DNA of 64,000 bases from Saccopteryx bilineata (taxonomy: Eukaryota > Chordata > Mammalia > Chiroptera > Emballonuridae), in NCBI RefSeq assembly GCF_036850765.1, contig NC_089495.1, forward strand, positions 117,823,033-117,887,032, written 5' to 3'. Below are positions 11,701 through 23,226 of the stretch, piece after piece; position 1 is the first letter of the stretch, and the number at the start of each line of letters is the position of its first letter. Under the pieces are notes generated by a model that was not told the DNA's origin, ran no database searches, and saw nothing but the letters and a program-made list of their open reading frames with translations. The position numbers were made by a program, and so were the translations under genes.

Positions 11701-12895
11701 CACAGGGGTCGCCTAAAGCCATCGGAAATACATATTTTGTTTAAAAATGTATTGTATAATAAATATGTATTTTCTGGAAAATACATATTTTGTTTAAAAA
11801 TGTATTGTATAATAAATATGTATTTTCCGGAAAATACATATTTTCTTTAAAATTGTATTGTATAATAAATATGTATTTTCCGATGGCTTTAAGCAACCTG
11901 TATTTTGATCGTTTGACCCCCGCCGGGGTCGCGGCCCACCAGTTGAGAACCGCTGTTTTAGATGCAGGGTCAAGTTGTTTATTTCAGCTTTTTCTAGCTT
12001 CTTAAGGTATGCCTGTAATGCTATGAACTTCCCTCTCAAGACTGCTTTTGCTGTGTCCCATAAATTTTGAGTTGTTCTATGCTCGTTATCATTCGTTTCT
12101 AGGAATTTTTTAATTTCTTCTTTGATCTCATTGTTAACCCATTCGTTATTTAATATCATGCTATTTAGTTTCCATGTGTTTGAGTATTTTTCAGTTTTTC
12201 TGTTGTGGTTGATTTCTAGTTTCATGCCATTGTGATCAGAGAAAGAGCTTGATATGATTTCAATCTTCCTAAATTTGTTGAGACCTCTTTTGTGCCCTAA
12301 CATGTGATTTATCCTAGAGAATGTACCATGAGTACTTGAAAAGAATGTATATTCTTCTGCTTTAGGGTGAAAGGTTCTGAAGATATCTATTAAATCCAGT
12401 TGATCCAGTGTGTCCTTTAAGTCTGCTATTTCTTTGTTAATTTTCTTTCTTGAGGATCTGTCTAGTGATGGTAGTGGGGTATTGAAATCCTCTGCTATTA
12501 CCCTTTATATTCATCAAAATCTGCTTTATATATTTAGGTGCTCCTATATTAGGTGCGTAGATATTTATAATGGTTATATCTTTCTTTTGGATTGCTCCCT
12601 TTATCATTATGTAGTGACCTTCTGTATCTCTTACTATAGCCTTTGTTTTAAAGTCCATTTTGTGTGATATAAATATTGCTACCCTAGGTTTTTTTTTTAT
12701 TTCCATTTGCATGAAATATATTTTTCCATCCTTTTCTTGTAGTCTATGTGTATCTTTTGTTTTGAGATGTGTCTCTTGTAGACAGCATATGTATGGATCC
12801 TGTTTTCTTATCCACGCAGCTACCCTATGTCTTTTGATTGGATCATTTAATCCATTTACATTTAAGGTTATTGATATGTAGTTGTTTATTGACAT
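8800..12895 (-). pseudogene. L1 ORF2 pseudogene
   Basis: Starts at 12895 with the apurinic endonuclease domain ([18 protein letters not shown]) and runs through reverse-transcriptase segments, with an ILYIENPK motif near the start of the 10505-9990 piece. It ends with the cysteine-rich C-terminus ([18 protein letters not shown], near 9235-9180). Several frameshifts and stops break it, and a hAT element interrupts it at 11648-11955. It cannot make a full protein. Confidence 0.9.
11648..11955. mobile_element. Non-autonomous hAT element with internal triplication
   Basis: Inverted ends CAGCAGTTCTCAACC and GTTGAGAACCGCTG, with a perfect 8-bp duplication ttttagat at 11640-11647 and 11956-11963. 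The interior holds three tandem copies of a 53-bp AT-rich unit (about 11724-11882), each nearly palindromic in itself. It inserted into L1 ORF2 sequence. The ends resemble the element at 4841-5055. Confidence 0.92.
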
Positions 12896-12954
12896 TTTAT
12901 TCTTTAAAGCTGATTCCTCTTTTACTATATTCTTTAACCCCCTTGGTTCTGTTT

Positions 12955-13870
12955 ACAACAGGCCCCTTAACATTTCTTGCAGCATTGGTTTGGCTGTAAT
13001 GAATTCTTTGAGTTTTGTTTTGTTTTTTATCTGGGAAGCTTTTTATTTCTCCTTCAACTTTAAATGATAGCCTTGCTGGATAAAGAAGTCTTGGTTGTAG
13101 GCTCTTTCCTGCATTACTCTGAATATTTCTTGCCATTCCCTTCTTGCCTCAAGTGTTTCTGTTGAGAATTCAGATGTCATCCTTATGGGGGCTCCTTTGT
13201 GGGTGATAATCTTTTTCTCTAGCAGCTTTTAATCGTTTCTCTTTATCTCTTAGCTTTGGTATTTTAATTATGATGTGTCTCGCTGTGGATTTCTTTGGGT
13301 TTCTCTTTAATGGAATTCTTTGTGCTTTTTGAACTTGTGTGACTTTTTCCTGCATCAATTTAGAGAAATTTTCAGCTATGATTTGATTGAACAAGGTTTC
13401 TATCCCTTGTTCTTTCTCTTCTTCTTCAGGAAACCCTATGATGAGGATGTTATTTCTCTTTGTGTTGTCACAGAGCTCTCTTAGAGTTTCCTCAGACTTT
13501 TTGAGTCTCTTCTTTTTGCTGCTCTGCTTCTATGCCTTCATTTATCTTGTCCTCTAACTCGCTGTTTCAATCCCCAGCTTCATCCATCCTGCTTTTAATT
13601 CCTTCCAGTGTGGTCTTCATTTTTTATATCATATTTGTCATTTCTGACTGATTTCTTTTTTATTATTTCAATGTCCTTTCTTATATTTGCTATCTCTATA
13701 TTTAGGTGCTCGTTATGTCCATCTATTGCTGCTCTAAGGTCTTTGAGCATCCTAACAATCATTATTTTAAACTCTGCATCTGGTAATTTGTTTATATCTG
13801 ACTCATTCAAGTCCTTTTCTGGTGATTTTTCTTGATTCATTTGTGTTGCATTTCTCTGCCTTCCCATTCT
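12955..13870 (-). pseudogene. L1 ORF1 pseudogene
   Basis: On the minus strand it reads as an L1 RNA-binding protein. An N-terminal MGRQRN start near 13870 is followed by a coiled-coil-type segment (DLRAAIDGHNEHLNIEIANI), an RRM region, and the C-terminal ARHIIIKIPKLRDKEKRLKA block at about 13290-13240. Frameshifts and stops separate the pieces. Confidence 0.85.
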
Positions 13871-14447
13871 GTCTCTGTATAAGAAGGGTGTGGCCACAGG
13901 AGTCCAATGGATGTGGCCTCTGTGTTCCCTAGGTGTGTCTGTCCACAGGCCTGCCACCTCCTCTACCGCTGCCTCAGGCGTTCGGGTATGGGTATTGCTG
14001 GTGCTGGTCCACTGCGGCAGTCACTGTGGTTTCCACCTCTCCTCCATAGGTGGGCTGTGTTCATGTGCCCGGGCTACAAGCCCTGGTGGGCCTCGGCCTT
14101 TGCCCCACCCCCTCGGGTGGGGCTGCACCCCGCACTGGGGCCACAAGCCTTGGCACCGCGTGCAGGGCTGCACACCTATGATCTCCCCTGGTTCCCAGCT
14201 TGCATCCCGCCTTGCAGGCAGGGCTGTGCTCCCCACGGCCAAAAGACCCAGCTCCAGGGGTGGGGCTGTGCACCCTCGCTCAGCTACAGGTCTCCGCCGG
14301 TTCTCCGGCTTTTGCCTGGCTTTCACCTTGCCCCTGCTGGCAGGATTGCAGGCGGGACTGCTCTTGCTCACCTGGCCTGCAGCTGGGTCAGGCTGCTTTT
14401 GTGTGCCCCTTCCGCACCTACCAGGCGGGACTGAGCTCACTCCAGGC

Positions 14448-14639
14448 CAGGGGTCCCCAAAATTTTTACACAGGGGGCCAGTTCACTGTCCCTCAGACCG
14501 CTGGAGGGCCGCCACATACAGTGCTCCTCTCACTGACCACCAATGAAAGAGGTGCCCCTTCCGGAAGTGCAGCGGGGGCCCGGATAAATGGCCTTAGGGG
14601 GCTGCATGCGGCCCGCGGGCTGTAGTTTGGGGACGCCTG
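14448..14639. mobile_element. Non-autonomous hAT element, 192 bp
   Basis: Inverted ends CAGGGGTCCCCAAAA and TTTGGGGACGCCTG, with a perfect 8-bp duplication ctccaggc at 14440-14447 and 14640-14647. A different family from the 4841 and 11648 elements. It looks internally deleted relative to longer bat copies that I recall. Confidence 0.92.
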
Positions 14640-15088
14640 CTCCAGGCCTTAGTCGTGGCCAGCCCGGCTTTCACCCCCACCAATGGGACCACGCTTCCAC
14701 ATCCTGCCACCGCTCGTCCTCTGGCAAGCCCTCAGCAGTGTGGGTAGGGTCAATGCAGCTCAGACCCTAGTACTCAATACTGTATTCCTGATGGCTCCCT
14801 CCTTCTAAGCGACTCTGCTCTGAGTTTCATGGGAGAGCTTGTTTGGCTGGTGTCCTGCTTCCCTTTGCTGGTATTGCCGGTTCCAGGGGAAATATTCACT
14901 TTATATTTGGGGATTGACTCAGCCCAGGGGTTAGGGTGGCTATCCCTCAAAGTGTTTCTTCCTGTGCCTCCTAGATTACACTCTCTTCCTGCTACTCCGG
15001 TCCTCTCATCTCTCCTGGTCTCCCTGAGTCCCGGGTGAGTGGTTGTGAAAGAGGTTTTCTGCGTGGTCCCTTTAAGAAGAATCCTGGG

Positions 15089-15428
15089 GTGCCTGACCAG
15101 GCAGTGGCACAGTGGATAGAGCGTTGGACTGGGATGCCGAGGACCCAGGTTTGAGACCTCAAGGTCCCCAGCTTGAGCGTGGGCTCATCTGGTTTGAGCA
15201 AAATGCTCACCAGCTTGGACCCAAGGTCACTGGCTCCAGCAAGGGGTTACTTGGTCTGCTGAAGGCCCGCGGTCAAGGCACATATGAGAAAGCAATCAAT
15301 GAACAACTAAGGTGTCGCAATGCGCAATGAGAAACTGATGATTGCTTCTCATCTCTCCATTCCTGTCTGTCTGTCCCTGTCTATCCCTCTCTCTGACTCT
15401 CTCTCTGTCTCTGTAAAAAAAAAAAAAA
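15089..15428 (+). repeat. tRNA-headed SINE, second type
   Basis: Head GCCTGACCAGGCAGTGGC with an A box (GTGGCACAGTGGATAGAG) and a B-box-like GGTTTGAGACC. A body of about 200 bp ends in (TCTCTG)-rich sequence and poly-A. Flanked by aatcctggg (15080-15088 and 15429-15437). It inserted in the L1 5' UTR. Confidence 0.9.
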
Positions 15429-15810
15429 AATCCTGGGTCTGAGAAATCTGTTTTTTTCTCACAAACAGTATCCTGGGTTGTTTTGCAGCTAAATAGTGTC
15501 CATACACCTCTTCTAGGGCTGCAGGCTAGGGCTTTGGTCCTGGGGCCCAGGACCCTCCCCTCTCCACTAAACTCACTTCCTGCTACGCAAGTCTCTCTGG
15601 GCTGCCATTTGCACACAGGAGCTGAGCAGCCCTCTCTGTGTTTCTGCTTTTCCTACAAGTTTCAGTGTGGCTTCTTCAGTGTTCCTTGATTTAGTCCAAA
15701 GTTGGTTTTTCCAGATGATGGTTCTTAAAATTAAGTTGTAATCCACTTTGGTTCTGGGAGGTGGAAGCTGTACTCCATCGCCATCTTGCCGCTCTCCCCA
15801 CATCTTTTTT

Positions 15811-15960
15811 ATCTGATTGTCTGTTAACACTTTGGTTATTTCCACATCTTAGCCACCATGAATAATGCTGCAATGAACATGGCAGTGCATATATCTTTGC
15901 AAATAAGTATTTTCAAATTTGTCAGATAGATACCCAGAACACATGACAGAATACAGACCT
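15811..15960 (-). repeat. Old L1 fragment, right half of the split copy
   Basis: Continues the L1 of 8335-8622 after removal of the intervening L1. The reverse complement carries the ORF2 end (agcattattcatggtggc block at 15852-15869). Confidence 0.75.
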
Positions 15961-16189
15961 CTGAGAATTCTTCCGTCCACAAAAGCAATGAAAAAATTGC
16001 CAAAAATTATCAGAACTATCCTTTTCAGAATGCTGGAAGTTAACCAAAGGCTTACAGCAATCCTGGAGATTCTATTAAACACATGTATACACACACGCAC
16101 GTACATAGAGAGAGCTAAAACTCAATAACAACACTGAATTTGGTCACATTTTAGTTTGCTCTAGTACCCTCCTTTCTCCAGCTCCGGTA

Positions 16190-17245
16190 TCCCTGAGGAG
16201 AAATTGGTAAACTGATTCTAAAGTTCGTATGAAAATTAAAGGGACTCTGAACAAGCTAAACAGTCTTGAAAACAAAGAAAGTTGAAGGACTCACATTTAC
16301 TGATTTCAAAACTTACTGAAAAGCTACAGTCATCAAGACAGTGTGGTACTGAGATAGGATAGATCAGTGGAATAGAGCTGAGGGTCTAGAAATCAATTCA
16401 CATTTATGATTAAGTGATTTTTTAAAGGATGCCAAGACAATTTAGAAGAATAGTCTTTTCAACAACTGGTGCTAGGAAAACTGGATAGCTAAAGTAATAA
16501 AGTTCTGATACATGATCTAGATAGATGAACCTTGGAAACAGTATGCTAACTGATGAAATGAGACACACAAGGCCACATATTGTTTGCTTCCAATTATATG
16601 AAATAACAAACATAATCTACATAGACCAAAAGTAGGTTAGTGATTGCCAAGGGCTCAAGGAATGAAGGAATGGGGACTGACCACTAATGGCCATGGGGCT
16701 TCTTTTTGGTGTGATAAAATGTTCTGGAAGTATAGAGCGGAGATGGTGCATAACCTTGTGAATATATTAAAGCTCACTCTGGCTGGTAGGCTCAGCGGTA
16801 GAGCGTCGGCCTGGTGTTTGGAAGTCCTGGGTTTGATTTCTAGTCAGGGCACACAGGAGAAGTACCCATCTGCTTCTCCACCCTTCCCCCTCTCCTTCCT
16901 CTCTCTCTTTTCCCCTCCTGCAGCCAAGGCTCCATTAGAGCAAAGTTGGCCTGGTTGCTGAGGATGGTTCCATGGCCTCCGCCTCAGGCGCTAGAATGGC
17001 TCCAGCCACAAAGGAGCAACGCCCCAGGTAGGCAAAGCATCGCCCCCTGGTGGGCATGCCAGGTGGATCTCAGTCGGGTACACGTGGGAGTCTGTCTGGC
17101 TAACCCAAACCCCCCCCGGCTTCTAACTTCTGAAAAATACAAAAAAAAGAAAAAATATATATACTAAAGCTCAATGAGTTGCACACTTTTTAAAAGGGTA
17201 CATTTTTGGTATGTTAATTACACCTCAATAAAATATTTTAGAAAT
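16190..17245 (+). repeat. Ancient L1M-type 3' end
   Basis: ORF2 end (16190-16490: cagtcatcaagacagtgtgg, ggtgctaggaaaactggat blocks) followed by a long 3' UTR (ggccacatattgtttgc, gtgattgccaagggctc, cctcaataaaatat). This is an older L1 class than those elsewhere in the window. A SINE interrupts it at 16778-17154. Confidence 0.85.
16778..17154 (+). repeat. Long VES-type SINE
   Basis: Diverged copy in the L1M 3' UTR, flanked by the imperfect duplication atatattaaagctca / atatatactaaagctca. CTCF-core match at 17041-17055. Confidence 0.9.
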
Positions 17246-17443
17246 AAACCATTGTGTTTAAAATTTTTTTAGTTTAATAACAATGTTTTAGAATAATTTT
17301 ATTTTCTGATCTAATATGGCATTAACCACAAGCATTTAATTATATCATATTTTATTAATGGTTTATTATAGTTATTTATTGTTTACTAAGTGTTTTTATA
17401 TTACATTAAGGATTTAGCAGCTTCCTAAAACCAAACCATTTCT

Positions 17444-17832
17444 TTTTTTGGTATTTTTCTGAAGTGGAAACGGGGAGAGACAGTCAGACAGACTCCCACA
17501 TGCGCCCAACCAGGATCCACCCGGCACGCCCACCAGGGGGCGACACTCTGCCCACCAGGGGGCGATGCTCTGCCCCTCCGGGGTGTCGCTCTGTTGTGAC
17601 CAGAGCCACTCTAGCGCCTGGGGCAGAGGCCAAGGAGCCATCCCCAGCACCCGGGCCATCTTTGCTCCAATGGAGCCTCGGCTGCGGGAGGGGAAGAGAG
17701 AGACAGAGAGGAAGGAGAGGGGGAGGGGTGGAGAAGCAAATGGGCGCTTCTCCTGTGTGCCCTGGCTGGGAATTGAACCCGGGACTTCTGCACGCCAGGC
17801 CGATGCTCTACCACTGAGCCAACCAGCCAGGG
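17444..17832 (-). repeat. Long VES-type SINE, full length
   Basis: Minus-strand copy between duplications ccaaaccatttct (17431-17443 and 17833-17845). It carries two CTCF-core matches at 17528-17542 and 17550-17564, exactly 22 bp apart. Confidence 0.93.
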
Positions 17833-18984
17833 CCAAACCATTTCTAAAAGCTCTAACTCATATGATGACACTAGCCATCAAGCCGAGGTACATCACTCTA
17901 AAAATATGTTCAACCTCCTAGACATCTTTTTTTATTTAATTTTTAATTAATTTTAATTTATGGTGTTAACATGGATTTAAGTGTCCCACTCAATATAACA
18001 CCCTCATCTCCCACCCACATCTCCCCCATTATACTCCCTAGGCCCCCCTCCCGCTAACTCCTTCCCCCTCCCTCTGGGATTTGCTGTCCTATTATCTGTA
18101 TCTCTGTGTTATGTATATATAATTTCAGAAATCCCTCACCTTCTCTGATCCCATCCCCTCATCCACCTTCCCTCCGACCACTGTCCCTCTGCTCCCTGTG
18201 ACCCTAACTCTGCCTCTTTTCTGTTCCTCAGTTTATCGTGTTCGTTAGATTCCATATATAAGAGAGATCATATATTTTTCTTTCTCTGCCTGGCTTATTT
18301 CACTTACCATAATAGTCTTCAGGCCCATCCATGTTGTCGCAAAAGGCAAGATTTCCTTCTTTTTCACAGCCATATAGTATTCCATTGTCTGTATGTACCA
18401 CAGCTTTTTAATCCACTATCCACTGATGGACACTTGGGCTGCTTCCAGGTCTTGGCTGCTGTAAACAATGCTGCAATAAACATGGGGGTGAATTTCTTCT
18501 TTTGAATCAGTGATTTGGTGGTCTTAGGATATATTCCTAAAAGTAGGAGAGCTGGGTCAAAAGGCAGTTCCAATTTTAATTTTTTGAGAAAAAGCCATAT
18601 GGTTTTCCACAGTGGCTGCAAGTCTGCATTCCCACCAGCAGTGCAGGAGGGTTCCCTTTTCTCCACATCCTCGCCAGCACTTATTATGTGTTGATTTGTT
18701 AATGAGCACCATTCTGAGAGGTGTAAGGTGGTATCTCATTGTGGTTTTAATTTGCATTTCTCTGATGATTAGTGATGTTGAATATTTTTCTTTTCTTTTT
18801 TTTTTTATTTTTATTTTATTTTATTTTTTTTTAAATAATTTTATTTTTTTAATGGGATGACATCAATAAATCAGGATACATATATTCAAAGATAACAAGT
18901 CCAGGTTATCTTGTCGTTCAATTATGTTGCATACCCACCACCCAAAGTCAGATTGTCCTCTGTCACCGTCTATCTTGTTTTCTT

Positions 18985-19040
18985 TGTGCCCCTCCCCACC
19001 CCCTATCCCTCTCCCATTCCCCCCTCCCCCCCGTAACCAC
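18985..19040 (-). other. G-rich tract in L1 3' UTR (potential quadruplex)
   Basis: On the minus strand this holds several G runs (G6, G5, G4) within about 55 bp, between the ORF2 stop and the tail. G-rich polypurine tracts that can form G-quadruplexes are typical of mammalian L1 3' UTRs. Confidence 0.6.
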
Positions 19041-19072
19041 CACACTCTTGTCAATGTCTCTTAGTTTCAGTA

Positions 19073-22000
19073 TTATGTCCCACCTACGTATGGAATAATA
19101 CAGTTCCTGGTTTTTTCTGATTTACTTATTTCGCTTCGTATCATGTTATCAAGATCCCACCATTTTGCTGTAAATGTTCCGATGTCATCATTTCTTATGG
19201 CTGAGTAGTATTCCATAGTGTATATGTGCCACATCTTCTTTATCCAGTCATCTATTGATGGGCTTTTTGGTTGTTTCCATGTCCTGGCCACTGTGAACAA
19301 TGCTGCAATAAACATGGGGCTGCATGTGTCTTTACGTATCAATGTTTCTGAGTTTTGGGGATATATACCCAGTAGAGGGATTGCTGGGTCATAAGGTAGT
19401 TCTATTTTCAGTTTTTTGAGGAACCACCATACTTTCTTCCATAATGGTTGTACTACTTTACATTCCCACCAACAGTGTATGAGGGTTCCTTTTTCTCCAC
19501 AGCCTCTCCAACATTTGCTATGACCTGACTTGCTAATAACAGCTAATCGAACAGGTGTGAGGTGGTATCTCATTGCCGTTTTGATTTGCATTTCTCTAAT
19601 AGCTAAAGAAGATGAGCATCTTTTCATATATCTGTTGGCCATTTGTATTTCTTCCTGGGAGAAGTGTCTATTCATATCCTCTTCCCATTTTTTTATTGGA
19701 TTGTTTGTTTGTTTGTTGTTGAGTTTTATGAGTTCTTTGTATATTTTGGATATTAGGCCCTTATCTGAGCTGTTGTTTGAAAATATCATTTCCCATTTAG
19801 TTGGCTTTCTGTTTATTTTGTTATCAGTTTCTCTTGCTGAGCAAAAACTTCTTAGTCTGATGTAGTCCCATTCATTAATTTTTGCCTTCACTTCTCTTGC
19901 CATTGGAGTCAAATTCATAAAATGCTCTTTAAAACCCAGGTCCATGAGTTGAGTACCTATGTCTTCTTCTATGTACTTAATTGTTTCAGGTCTTATGTTT
20001 AGATCTTTGATCCATTTTGAGTTAATTTTTGTACAGGGAGAGAGACTGTAGTCCAGTTTCATTCTTTTGCATGTGGCTTTCCAGTTTTCCCAGCACCATT
20101 TATTGAAGAGGCTTTCTTTTCTCCATTGTGTGTTGTTGGCCCCTTTATCAAAAATTATTTGACTATATATATGTGGTTTTATTTCTGGACTTTCTATTCT
20201 GTTCCATTGGTCTGAGTGTCTATTTTTCTGCCAATACCATGCTGTTTTGATTGTCGTGGCCCTATAATAGAGTTTGAAGTCAGGTATTGTTATGCCCCCA
20301 GCTTCATTCTTTTTCTTTAGGATTGCTTTGGCTATTCGGGGTTTTTTATAGTTCCATATAAATCTGATGATTTTTTGCTCTATTTCTTTAAAAAACGTCA
20401 TTGGAAGTTTGATGGGAATTGCATTAAATTTGTATATTGCTTTGGGTAATATAGCCATCTTGATTATATTTATTCTTCCTAGCCAAGAACAAGGTATATT
20501 CTTCCATCTCATTATATCTTTTTCGATTTCCCTTAACAATGGTTTATAGTTTTCATTATATAAGTCCTTTACATTCTTTGTTATGTTTATTCCTAAGTAT
20601 TTTATTTTTTTTGTTGCAATCGTGAAGGGAATTATTCTTTTGAGTTCCTTCTCAATTGTTTCATTGTTGGCATATAGAAAGGCTATTGACTTCTGTATGT
20701 TAATTTTGTATCCTGCGACCTTACTGTATTGGCTTATTGTTTCTAGTAGTCTTTTTGTGGATTCTTTGGGGTTTTCGATGTATAGGATCATATCATCTGC
20801 AAAAAGTGATACCTTTACTTCTTCTTTTCCGATATGGATGCCTTTTATTTCTTTGTCTTGTCTGATTGCTGTGGCGAGAACCTCTAGTACCACATTAAAT
20901 AAGAGTGGAGAGAGTGGACAACCCTGTCTTGTTCCTGATTTAAGGGGGAAAGCCTTCAGTTTAGTGCCATTTAATATGATGTTAGCTGATGGTTTATCAT
21001 ATATGGCCTTTATCATGTTGAGATATTTTCCTTCTATACCCATTTTGTTGAGAGTCTTAAACATAAAATTGTGTTGTATTTTATCAAAAGCCTTTTCTGC
21101 ATCTATTGATAAGATCATGTGGTTTTTGTTCTTTGTTTTGTTGATATGGTGTATTACATTAACCGTTTTACGTATGTTGAACCATCCTTGAGATTCTGGG
21201 ATGAATCCCACTTGATCATGATGTATTATTTTTTTAATATGTTGTTGTATTCGATTTGCTAGTATTTTGTTTAGTATTTTAGCATCTGTATTCATTAGAG
21301 ATATTGGTCTGTAGTTTTCTTTTTTTGTGCCATCCTTGCCTGGTTTTGGGATGAGAGTTATGTTGGCCTCATAAAATGTGTTTGGAAGTATTGCTTCTTC
21401 TTCAATTTTTTGGAAGACTTTGAGTAGAATAGGAACCAAGTCTTCTTTGAATGTTTGATAAAATTCGCTGGTATAGCCGTCAGGGCCTGGACTTTTATTT
21501 TTGGGGAGGTTTTTAATGGTTTTTTCTATTTCTTCTCTACTGATAGGTCTGTTTAGGCTTTCTGCTTCTTCTTGACTCAGTCTAGGAAGGTTGTATTTTT
21601 CTAGGAATTTATCCATTTCTTCTAGGTTGTTGAATTTAGTGGCATATAATTTTTCATAGTATTCTACAATAATTCTTTGTATATCTACAGTGTCCGTGGT
21701 GATTTCTCCTCTTTCATTTTGGATTTTGTTTATATGAGTTCTTTCTCTTTTTTCCTTGGTAAGTCTTGCCAAGGGTTTGTCAATTTTGTTGATCTTTTCA
21801 AAGAACCAGCTCCTTGTTCTATTAATTTTTTCTATAGTTTTTCTGTTCTCTAATTCATTTATTTCTGCTCTGATTTTTATTATTTCCTTTCTTCGGCTGG
21901 TTTTGGGTTGTCTTTGTTCTTCTTTTTCTAGTTCCTTAAGGTGGGAAGTTAAGTGGTTCACTTGGGCTCTCTCTTGTTTGTTCATATATGCCTGAAGCGA

Positions 22001-22900
22001 TATGAACTTCCCTCTTATCACTGCTTTTGCTGCATCCCATAGATTCTGATATGTCGTATTGTCATTTTCATTAGTCTGTATATATCTTTTGATCTCTGCA
22101 CTTATTTCTTCTTTGACCCATTCATTTTTTAAAAGTATGTTGTTTAGTTTCCACATTTTTGTGGGATTTTTTTCCTCTTTTTTGCAGTTGAATTCTAGTT
22201 TCAAGGCTTTATGATCAGAAAATATGCTTGGTACAACTTCAATTTTTCTGAATTTGCTGATGTTGTTTTTGTGGCCCAACATATGGTCAATTCTTGAGAA
22301 TGATCCATGTACACTGGAGAAAAATGTATACTCAGTCACTTTGGGATGAAATGTCCTGTAGATGTCTATCATATCCAGGTGCTCTAGTGTTTTGTTTAAG
22401 GCCACTATGTCTTTGTTGATTCTCTGTTTGGATGACCGATCTAGAGCCGTCAGCGGTGTATTGAGGTCTCCAAGTATGATTGTATTTTTGTCAGTTTTTG
22501 TTTTAAGATCAATAAGTAGCTGTCTTATATATTTTGGTGCTCCTTGGTTTGGTGCATATATATTAAGAATTGTTATGTCTTCTTGATTCAGTGTCCCCTT
22601 AGCCATTATGAAATGGCCATTTTTGTCTCTGAGTACTTTTCCTGTCTTGTAGTCAGCATTATCCGATATGAGTATTGCTACACCTGCTTTTTTTTGGATG
22701 TTATTTGCTTGGAGTATTGTTTTCCAGCCTTTCACTTTGAATTTGTTTTTATCCTTGTTACTTAGATGAGTTTCCTGTAGGCAGCATACAGTTGGATTTT
22801 CTTTTTTAATCCATTCTGCTACTCTGTGCCTTTTTATTGGTGAGTTTAATCCGTTTACATTTAGTGTAATTATTGATACTTGTGAGTTCCCTATTGCCAT
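19073..22900 (-). CDS. L1 ORF2 protein: endonuclease and reverse transcriptase, intact
   Basis: 1,275 codons without interruption, the same length as human ORF2p. The protein nicks target DNA and primes reverse transcription of its own mRNA (and of SINE RNAs) at the nick. The endonuclease (residues 1-240) has the expected residues at the human positions: N14, E43, Y115, D145, N147, D205, D229, H230. The reverse transcriptase follows, with [31 protein letters not shown] and the catalytic FADD near residue 700. The C-terminus has the cysteine-rich [18 protein letters not shown]. The start ATG lies within the end of a 79-codon upstream ORF. Activity is inferred, not shown. Confidence 0.95.
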   Translation of the reverse strand: MAIGNSQVSIITLNVNGLNSPIKRHRVAEWIKKENPTVCCLQETHLSNKDKNKFKVKGWKTILQANNIQKKAGVAILISDNADYKTGKVLRDKNGHFIMAKGTLNQEDITILNIYAPNQGAPKYIRQLLIDLKTKTDKNTIILGDLNTPLTALDRSSKQRINKDIVALNKTLEHLDMIDIYRTFHPKVTEYTFFSSVHGSFSRIDHMLGHKNNISKFRKIEVVPSIFSDHKALKLEFNCKKEEKNPTKMWKLNNILLKNEWVKEEISAEIKRYIQTNENDNTTYQNLWDAAKAVIRGKFISLQAYMNKQERAQVNHLTSHLKELEKEEQRQPKTSRRKEIIKIRAEINELENRKTIEKINRTRSWFFEKINKIDKPLARLTKEKRERTHINKIQNERGEITTDTVDIQRIIVEYYEKLYATKFNNLEEMDKFLEKYNLPRLSQEEAESLNRPISREEIEKTIKNLPKNKSPGPDGYTSEFYQTFKEDLVPILLKVFQKIEEEAILPNTFYEANITLIPKPGKDGTKKENYRPISLMNTDAKILNKILANRIQQHIKKIIHHDQVGFIPESQGWFNIRKTVNVIHHINKTKNKNHMILSIDAEKAFDKIQHNFMFKTLNKMGIEGKYLNMIKAIYDKPSANIILNGTKLKAFPLKSGTRQGCPLSPLLFNVVLEVLATAIRQDKEIKGIHIGKEEVKVSLFADDMILYIENPKESTKRLLETISQYSKVAGYKINIQKSIAFLYANNETIEKELKRIIPFTIATKKIKYLGINITKNVKDLYNENYKPLLREIEKDIMRWKNIPCSWLGRINIIKMAILPKAIYKFNAIPIKLPMTFFKEIEQKIIRFIWNYKKPRIAKAILKKKNEAGGITIPDFKLYYRATTIKTAWYWQKNRHSDQWNRIESPEIKPHIYSQIIFDKGANNTQWRKESLFNKWCWENWKATCKRMKLDYSLSPCTKINSKWIKDLNIRPETIKYIEEDIGTQLMDLGFKEHFMNLTPMAREVKAKINEWDYIRLRSFCSARETDNKINRKPTKWEMIFSNNSSDKGLISKIYKELIKLNNKQTNNPIKKWEEDMNRHFSQEEIQMANRYMKRCSSSLAIREMQIKTAMRYHLTPVRLAVISKSGHSKCWRGCGEKGTLIHCWWECKVVQPLWKKVWWFLKKLKIELPYDPAIPLLGIYPQNSETLIRKDTCSPMFIAALFTVARTWKQPKSPSIDDWIKKMWHIYTMEYYSAIRNDDIGTFTAKWWDLDNMIRSEISKSEKTRNCIIPYVGGT

Positions 22901-23130
22901 TTTATATCTTGCTTTCTGTTAGTTTTGTGTCTTGTTTGATCCTTCTCTTTCGTTTTTCTATCTTTTGTTTTTATTTGGTTGTATTCCATACATCTTTCCT
23001 CTGTTGCTATCTTTTTTATCTCATGTGCTTCTGTGGTGGTTTTTTCAATGGTGGTTACCTTTGAGTAATGAAAAGGGTCCCTACCCTGTTCATTGTAGCG
23101 AACTATTTTGTGAGTACTTTTGCACTCCAT
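22891..23130 (-). CDS. Short ORF between L1 ORF1 and ORF2, 79 codons, unknown
   Basis: An open frame in the 326-bp inter-ORF region. Its ATG has A at -3 and G at +4, a strong initiation context. The product is very basic and hydrophilic (rich in Lys, Thr, Glu, Arg) and matches nothing I know. Its stop codon lies just inside ORF2, so the ORF2 ATG is contained in its last codons (minus strand ATGGCAATAG). That layout could allow termination-reinitiation into ORF2. It may equally be a chance frame. Other L1s in this window have an inter-ORF gap of only about 60 bp and no such ORF. Confidence 0.35.
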   Translation of the reverse strand: MECKSTHKIVRYNEQGRDPFHYSKVTTIEKTTTEAHEIKKIATEERCMEYNQIKTKDRKTKEKDQTRHKTNRKQDIKWQ

Positions 23131-23226
23131 CGTCCTTTGCTACTGTTAATCTCCGTCTTCTCCCCCTCTTTCTTTTTGTTGTTGTCACAGTTTAAATTTG
23201 GTTTTATTGTGTTCTTCTTGGAGCTT

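Larger units (their letters stand above)
8636..15797 (-). mobile_element. Full-length L1, minus strand, dead
   Basis: From the poly-T/3' UTR at 8636, through a broken ORF2 and ORF1, to a 5' UTR ending at 15797. The target duplication ccacatctttttt (8623-8635 and 15798-15810) is perfect over 13 bp, and joining the flanks restores an older L1. The 5' end carries a YY1-type site (minus strand CAAGATGGC at 15788-15780), as in other L1 promoters. Two hAT elements and one SINE sit inside. Confidence 0.92.
13871..15797 (-). promoter_or_regulatory. L1 5' UTR, single-unit (YY1) type
   Basis: GC-rich leader of the L1 at 8636-15797. It has C/G-rich imperfectly repeated sequence at about 14000-14440 and ends with the YY1-type site at the very 5' end. 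It is interrupted by a hAT element and a SINE. Open frames here (13890-14770) follow base composition and are not genes. Confidence 0.8.

Noticed and set aside
13890..14770. Overlapping frames of up to 218 codons
   Set aside because: They lie in an L1 5' UTR that also contains a hAT element. Composition-driven.
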